A DNA stretch of 10,230 nt, taken from the NCBI GenBank assembly GCA_026770615.1, contig MU631410.1:90307-100536 (forward strand), read 5' to 3'. Below the pieces are notes generated by a model. The model saw only the letters and a program-made list of their open reading frames with translations, ran no database searches and had not been told where the DNA came from. This DNA comes from Pavlovales sp. CCMP2436. Lineage: Eukaryota; Haptophyta; Pavlovophyceae; Pavlovales. Both the position numbers and the translations under genes were made by a program. Position 1 is the stretch's first letter. Each line of letters opens with the position of its first letter. Positions 6,585 through 10,230 of this stretch are shown one piece after another.

Positions 6585-6735
6585 GTTCTGAATGTTGTGC
6601 TGGTCTGAGCGCTGCGTCGCCCATTGCCTGCTGCGTGCCTTAGTCGGCTGCGCTGGCAATGGGCGACGCAGCGCTCAGAACAGCACAACATTCAGAACAG
6701 TTAGACGCCAGCTTGAGTCCCTATCATAAATATAT
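6548..6735. mobile_element. Foldback (MITE-like) element, 81-bp arms and 26-nt loop
   Basis: Arms 6548-6628 and 6655-6735 are reverse complements with three mismatches and no gap. The loop 6629-6654 begins TGCTGCGTGCCTTAGTCGGC. The inner 68 bp of each arm is the element terminus seen at 3721. The outer 13 bp (ATATATTTATGAT) also pairs but is not present at the 3721 or 232 edges, so it may be target sequence. The element has no coding capacity. Confidence 0.93.
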
Positions 6736-6901
6736 ATTTACGAATCTGCAACTATCCCCTCCATACCAGCTTCTGTTCGTGAGTTGCCCCGCGGGATTTT
6801 CTACGCTAGGACTTACTTAATAGGAAAACAGGCAGCAGCAGTCAGGCAAATCTGATGTGTGTGGCCGACGAATTCAGCCAGTGATCGCCCAGGTGCCGGG
6901 C
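6736..6901. other. Short spacer between foldback element and retroelement-like pseudogene
   Basis: No gene or repeat recognised. It may be the 3' non-coding tail of the minus-strand pseudogene that ends at 6902. Confidence 0.4.
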
Positions 6902-8509
6902 CTACGCGGCTTCATGCCACGACCGCGTCTCTTGTCGCTGGTGGTATACGCCCTCAGCCCACCCCTCGGTGCCGTCGTCGTCTGCGCCACCGTGTGCCGC
7001 GCCGCCGCCACCGATGTTCTCCATACGCGCGCGCCTTATGATGACCTTTGCGTGTCCACGCAAGGTGCACATACCGATCTCCTGCCGCATCTTTCACAGG
7101 AGGGCGGTACGTGCGAGCTGTTCGGAGGGAGCTTCCGTGCGCCCTCGCAGTGCGCGTTCGCCCATGCTGGCGAAGTCGGTGACCAGCGTTTCCAAGCCGA
7201 CCGAAAACTCCCCAAAGGCGCCAACTGCGAGAGCAGTGAACGGGTCGCCGCCTGGGGGGCAGAAAGTCAGCGCGCGGGCCTCCATTGGGCCAGTCTGCCC
7301 GGCTGGTGTGTGGAAGAAGTCGCAGTCGAGCTTGATGAGTTCCTTGATGCGCTCGCCAAGTAGCGCGTCGGCGCGCCTGCCCACCGTGCCCTGCGGGTAC
7401 TGCCCGTCGGTGTCCTTGTACCGAGTAGGGCAGAACGCGATGGTCTTGAGTTCGAATAGCCGCGGGACTGCACGCTCACCCCAGTGGTCGTACTCGGCCT
7501 AAAAGTCGACCTTCGGCCCGGGTCACCGGCCGACTCCGCCGTAGTAGAGGTGGTAGGCCGCTGGGTTGGCGGCGAGCACCGAGCCAAAGATGTCTCCAAC
7601 CTCGGTGCGCGCGAACGCACCCACGGACCTCGCGAACTCCGCGAGGAGGGCTAGGATCGGGTCGTGCCGGAGCTTGGCGATGTGGCCGCCGGTGACGTCT
7701 GCGCCCGTGGCTGCGACGAGGTTGTCTCCGAACGCGTCGATGAGGTGGCCGAAGAGCCGCGCGCCGCGCGCGACGAGACCGGCGCAGATGGGGCTCTGGA
7801 CGCCGAAGAAGAGCGCGGTGATCTCCACCCACTCGCCGGTGTTGCAGAGCCCGTAGTTGCCCGGTAGTGCAGCGACCCAGGCGGAGCTGTTGCGATCGAG
7901 GCCCCTGAAGAGGTGTACGGCGCGATCGCTGCGGTGTCGCGCGTTGATCTGCATCTTGAGCACGTCATACCGGTGAGGCTCCAGGCCGTCGGTGAGGTCC
8001 TTCTGCATGTTGAGGCACAGCCTGCTAGCGTTCCTGCGCGCCGTCGGCCACGCTTCCTCTGGAGGTAGGTGGAGCACGGAGGTTGGCCGATCTCCGTTGG
8101 GCCCCGCTCCTGTGGCGATGCCGGCCTCCTGCTGCAGCAGCAACCAGCAGCGGCGGAAGACCAGTCCCTGTAGCGGCGGTGGCAGAGAGCCTGTCCCGGA
8201 AGACGGCAGCTGGTACGCGCGCCAGCCGTGCTGCTGCATGTCCACAAAGGAGTTCCACCTCACCGTGCGCTCGACCTGCGGCAGCTCGAGCATCCCGCGC
8301 TGCGTGACGCCGCTGGCCGGGTTGGTCGCGTCGGCCCACACGTCGAGAAAGGCTGGCACCGCCTGCACCATGGCGCCACAGAAGGCGGCCGGCGCGATGC
8401 TGTGCCTCCGCTGTGCAGTCTCCAGTCCAGTCAGCAACGAAGCTGCCAAAGTCTCTCCGCCCCCATCGGTCGAAGCGGGAGGCGAGCAGTCTGGCGCTCG
8501 CCAGACATC
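6902..8509 (-). pseudogene. Retroelement-like ORF, C-terminal region, three in-frame stops
   Basis: One minus-strand frame is preserved from 8509 (after a TAG at 8512-8510) to the TAG at 6904-6902. It is broken by TGA at 7525-7523, TAG at 7501-7499 and TGA at 7096-7094. In order it shows WNSFVDMQQHGWRAYQLP, then DRNSSAWVAALPGNYGL, then IDAFGDNLVAATGAD (near 7740) with GGHI and RHD. YYGGVGR lies just before the first stop, with PGPKVDF between the first two stops. Next come LFELKTIAFCPTRY, ALAVGAFGEFS (GAFGE at 7222-7208) and, after the third stop, LRGHAKVIIRRARM. The order, with a D/G/D-H-like cluster followed by VDF and E-L-K, recalls the nuclease-like C-terminal part that follows reverse transcriptase in some algal elements. 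No reverse transcriptase core (Y/F-x-D-D) is seen. This is family-pattern inference. Confidence 0.65.
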
Positions 8510-8860
8510 CTAGGTGGCCCCCGCGGGCCGCGGGGTGCTTTCGGAGTAGTAGCGAGGGTAGCTCCTCCACCTCGTTGTCCGGCCCGGAGTTGCCGATGGC
8601 TTCGATGACGTGGACCCTTGCGTCGGCCCAGGGCTCGTGGAAGTTTCGGGGTATGGCATCGAGTTGCCGAGACGTGTTCCCCGCGTGCCCGGCGACTTCA
8701 GCAACAGTGAGGTGGTCGAGGACAAAGAAGTCGCGGCCGATCGGGTCTACGCTTGGCCGTGTGGGTAGGGGCATGGTTGGGCGCTCGACGTCCTCGCTCG
8801 ATGATGGCGCTTGCTGTTGACGACGGGGTGGTGGTAGCAGTCTCCCATGCCCACCAGGGA
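8405..8860 (-). pseudogene. Retroelement-like ORF, middle segment in another frame
   Basis: From about 8860 down to about 8420 the coding-like reading is in a second frame. It starts SSSEDVERPTMPLPTRPSVD, continues PIGRDFFVLDHLTVAEVAGH and AIPRNFHEPWADARVHVIEA, then reads EELPSLLLRKHPAARGG and ends RDFGSFVADWTGD. Around 8400-8450 the good reading moves to the frame of the C-terminal segment. Two breaks of frame, one at each end, fit decay by small indels or unrecognised introns. Function unknown. Confidence 0.5.
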
Positions 8861-9427
8861 GCGTGTTGCAATCGCCGCGCGCGCGCCCTCCTGCACCCCC
8901 GCCCCCGTCCTTTCCCCACCACGGCCGCACCTGTAGCCTGCACCATACGCACCGCGATGCAGTGGCGGCCGCTGCGGTGGCCGCTGCGGTGGCCGCTGCT
9001 GCGGCGGTGGCGGCGGTGGCTGAGCTGGCGGTCTTGGCAACGGCTGCAACAGTGGTACGGAGCCGGCGATGTGCTCCTTCCGGGCTTCCCCGTCAAGAGT
9101 TGGGCGTAGGGGCGTAGCTGCAGCTTCGTCAGCAACGTTGGCGGCGTTGTCGAGGGCATCTTTGCGTGCTACTGGGCGCATGTTCGCAAACACGCTGGCA
9201 TTAGCTTGCGCCCGGACCCTGAAGGCATGCTTGGCAGCATGGGCCTCGAAGAGCGAGGGTCGGTTGGCCTGTGCTAAGGTCGAGCCACTTCTGCCACTGA
9301 GCCCCATCCATCCGGTGGTGCGGTAGTTGGGGAAATTGTCCACATCATCTAGGACGAGAGCGATGACTCGGTTGCGGTCGTCCTCCGATCGTGCCCTGCC
9401 CAGCAGGACAGGCCACCCAGCCAGCCA
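8747..9427 (-). pseudogene. Retroelement-like ORF, N-terminal segment with Pro/Gln-rich tract
   Basis: The minus-strand frame, opened by TAG at 9430-9428, reads RVIALVLDDVDNFPNYRTTG, then SLFEAHAAKHAFRVRAQANA and RPTLDGEARKEHIAGSVPL. It then enters a proline/glutamine repeat (RPPQRPPQRPP, about 8930-9030). Past about 8860 the frame becomes unlikely and a TAG ends it at 8749-8747. There is no ATG near the 5' end, so the start is missing or in an upstream exon. The segment lies in line with the other two pieces and in the same frame as the C-terminal one, so I treat them as one decayed gene. Confidence 0.45.
8930..9030 (-). repeat. GC-rich trinucleotide/hexanucleotide tract (Pro-Gln repeat in coding frame)
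   Basis: On plus, GCGGTGGCCGCTGCGGTGG-type units repeat several times (8968-9020). On minus they encode PPQRPP repeats. Slippage here may explain the nearby loss of frame. Confidence 0.7.
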
Positions 9428-9430
9428 CTA

Positions 9431-9826
9431 AGGCATTACGTGGGAGCCTGCCACCACTAGGCCTGCGGATGGGGGTTGCACACCTCCCCACCTGTCCGCA
9501 GGCACGACCCATAACGAGAAGGGTGGCTCGCTCCGCCGGCTCCATGGCGCAACCCCTTAGTCCAGCGGCCCGGTCTCCAGGGGCGAGAGACTGTATCTGT
9601 CAGGCGCCGGACAGCGCGGAGCTGGTCTAAGCCTCGGACACCAGGACTGGACTATCAGTGAGTGAGAACCAGTCCGGGCGGCAGAGCGGATCTGCTGCCA
9701 TAAGATAGAACATGCAGCCTTTAAGGCGTCGTCTTTTCGTCTTTTGCAGTTTCTTTCACCATTGTTGCCCTTGCTGGCCACTCGCGCGGAGCGAGTGCTG
9801 CCTCCAGCTAGCGCCGAGAGGACTAG
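9431..9826. other. Non-coding stretch between divergent frames, with two hairpins
   Basis: No convincing frame on either strand. It contains a 9-bp perfect stem GCCTGCGGA/TCCGCAGGC (9461-9469 with 9495-9503) enclosing TGGGG/CCCCA. It also has a 7-bp stem GGACTGG/CCAGTCC (9644-9650 with 9669-9675). Its position between a minus-strand ORF start and a plus-strand ORF fits a shared 5' non-coding region. Confidence 0.5.
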
Positions 9827-10230
9827 GCTGAGAGGCGCATTAGGGCCGTATCTAACGTGAGCTCATCGCGTTACAACGACACGATTGCCCTGGACGGTGT
9901 GTCTCAGGACAACAACCTGATGAAGAACATGAAGAAGATCAACATGGCCGACCTCGCAGAGATGCCGACCAAGATCAAGCTCCTGCGCGAAGTCGAGAAG
10001 ACACTGTACAAAGCCAACCTGCCGACGATCGTCGAGCTCAGCATCGAGACAAACATGCAGGAGCTGATCTCGCGCCCGAAGTTCATCGAGCAAAAGATGC
10101 ACCACAGCGGCCCGACCGCTGAGGCGTTTGCGCAGGCGAGCTCCCACATCGACGCAGTCGTCACGGCGCACTCGATCAAGTACGAGCGTACGGTGATGGA
10201 CGTGGACGGGGGCCTGCGCATGTGCGCCAA
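9827..10230 (+). CDS. Unidentified protein, 5' part, runs off window
   Basis: The plus-strand frame is open from 9827 (after TAG at 9824-9826) to the window end, about 134 codons, with strong G/C third positions. The first ATG is at 9920 (MKNMKKINMADLAEMPTKIK). The upstream residues, including RYNDTIALDGVSQDNN, also look coded, so the true start may be further up or in an earlier exon; GTCTCAG at 9901-9907 is a possible acceptor. Later text includes KANLPTIVELSIETNMQELI and AHSIKYERTVMDVDGGLRMC. It is soluble, helix-rich and has no signal peptide. I do not recognise the family. It could be the first ORF of another mobile element or a host gene. Confidence 0.6.

Noticed and set aside
9904..10230. 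Minus-strand ORF at the right edge
   Set aside because: It is the antisense shadow of the plus frame at 9827-10230, which has the better codon pattern.

Overview
The window is nuclear DNA of a GC-rich eukaryotic microbe, most likely an alga or another protist. It contains a spliceosomal intron with GT and AG ends, a eukaryote-type DNA ligase I, strongly G/C-ending codons in the coding stretches, and many decayed mobile elements. Nothing bacterial is visible: no operon, Shine-Dalgarno site, rRNA or tRNA gene. I cannot name the lineage. A haptophyte or stramenopile alga is a guess from style only.

Region 1 (1-2800, minus strand) holds the 5' two exons of an ATP-dependent DNA ligase I gene. Exon 1 (2653-1886) and exon 2 (1797-331) are joined across an 88-bp C-rich intron. 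They carry the DNA-binding domain and most of the adenylation domain. The gene then runs into a second intron that contains the end of a repeat element: a terminal sequence at 203-232 followed by four 50-bp tandem units that run off the window. The C-terminal exons (end of motif V and the OB fold) are not in the window. An N-terminal UBA-like segment is unusual for this enzyme.

Region 2 (2796-6735) is a mosaic of repeats and dead genes. A ~350-bp dispersed repeat occurs twice in direct orientation (2796-3138 and 5802-6166). An element with the terminus GGGATTCAAGCTGGCGTCTG begins at 3721, and its interior carries the C-terminal part of a retroelement-like ORF (3800-4213, minus). This abuts a very AT-rich island (about 4214-4740) holding a minus-strand reading frame broken by five stops. 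An unidentified minus-strand coding stretch (4968-5229) lies beside a diverged tandem duplication. A 188-bp foldback element (6548-6735) has 81-bp arms and appears to be an internally deleted relative of the element at 3721.

Region 3 (6902-9430, minus) is a decayed retroelement-like ORF in several frame-shifted pieces. Its C-terminal frame contains three in-frame stops and shares spaced motifs (GAFGE-S and RGHA) with the fragment at 3800-4213, so the two are members of one family. No reverse transcriptase core was recognised.

Region 4 (9431-10230) is a ~400-bp non-coding stretch with hairpins, followed by a plus-strand open frame (9827 to the window end) of unknown function. The overall picture is one conserved host gene next to, and invaded by, a repeat-rich block built from a TIR/foldback family, the retroelement-like ORF family and a foreign-looking AT-rich fragment.
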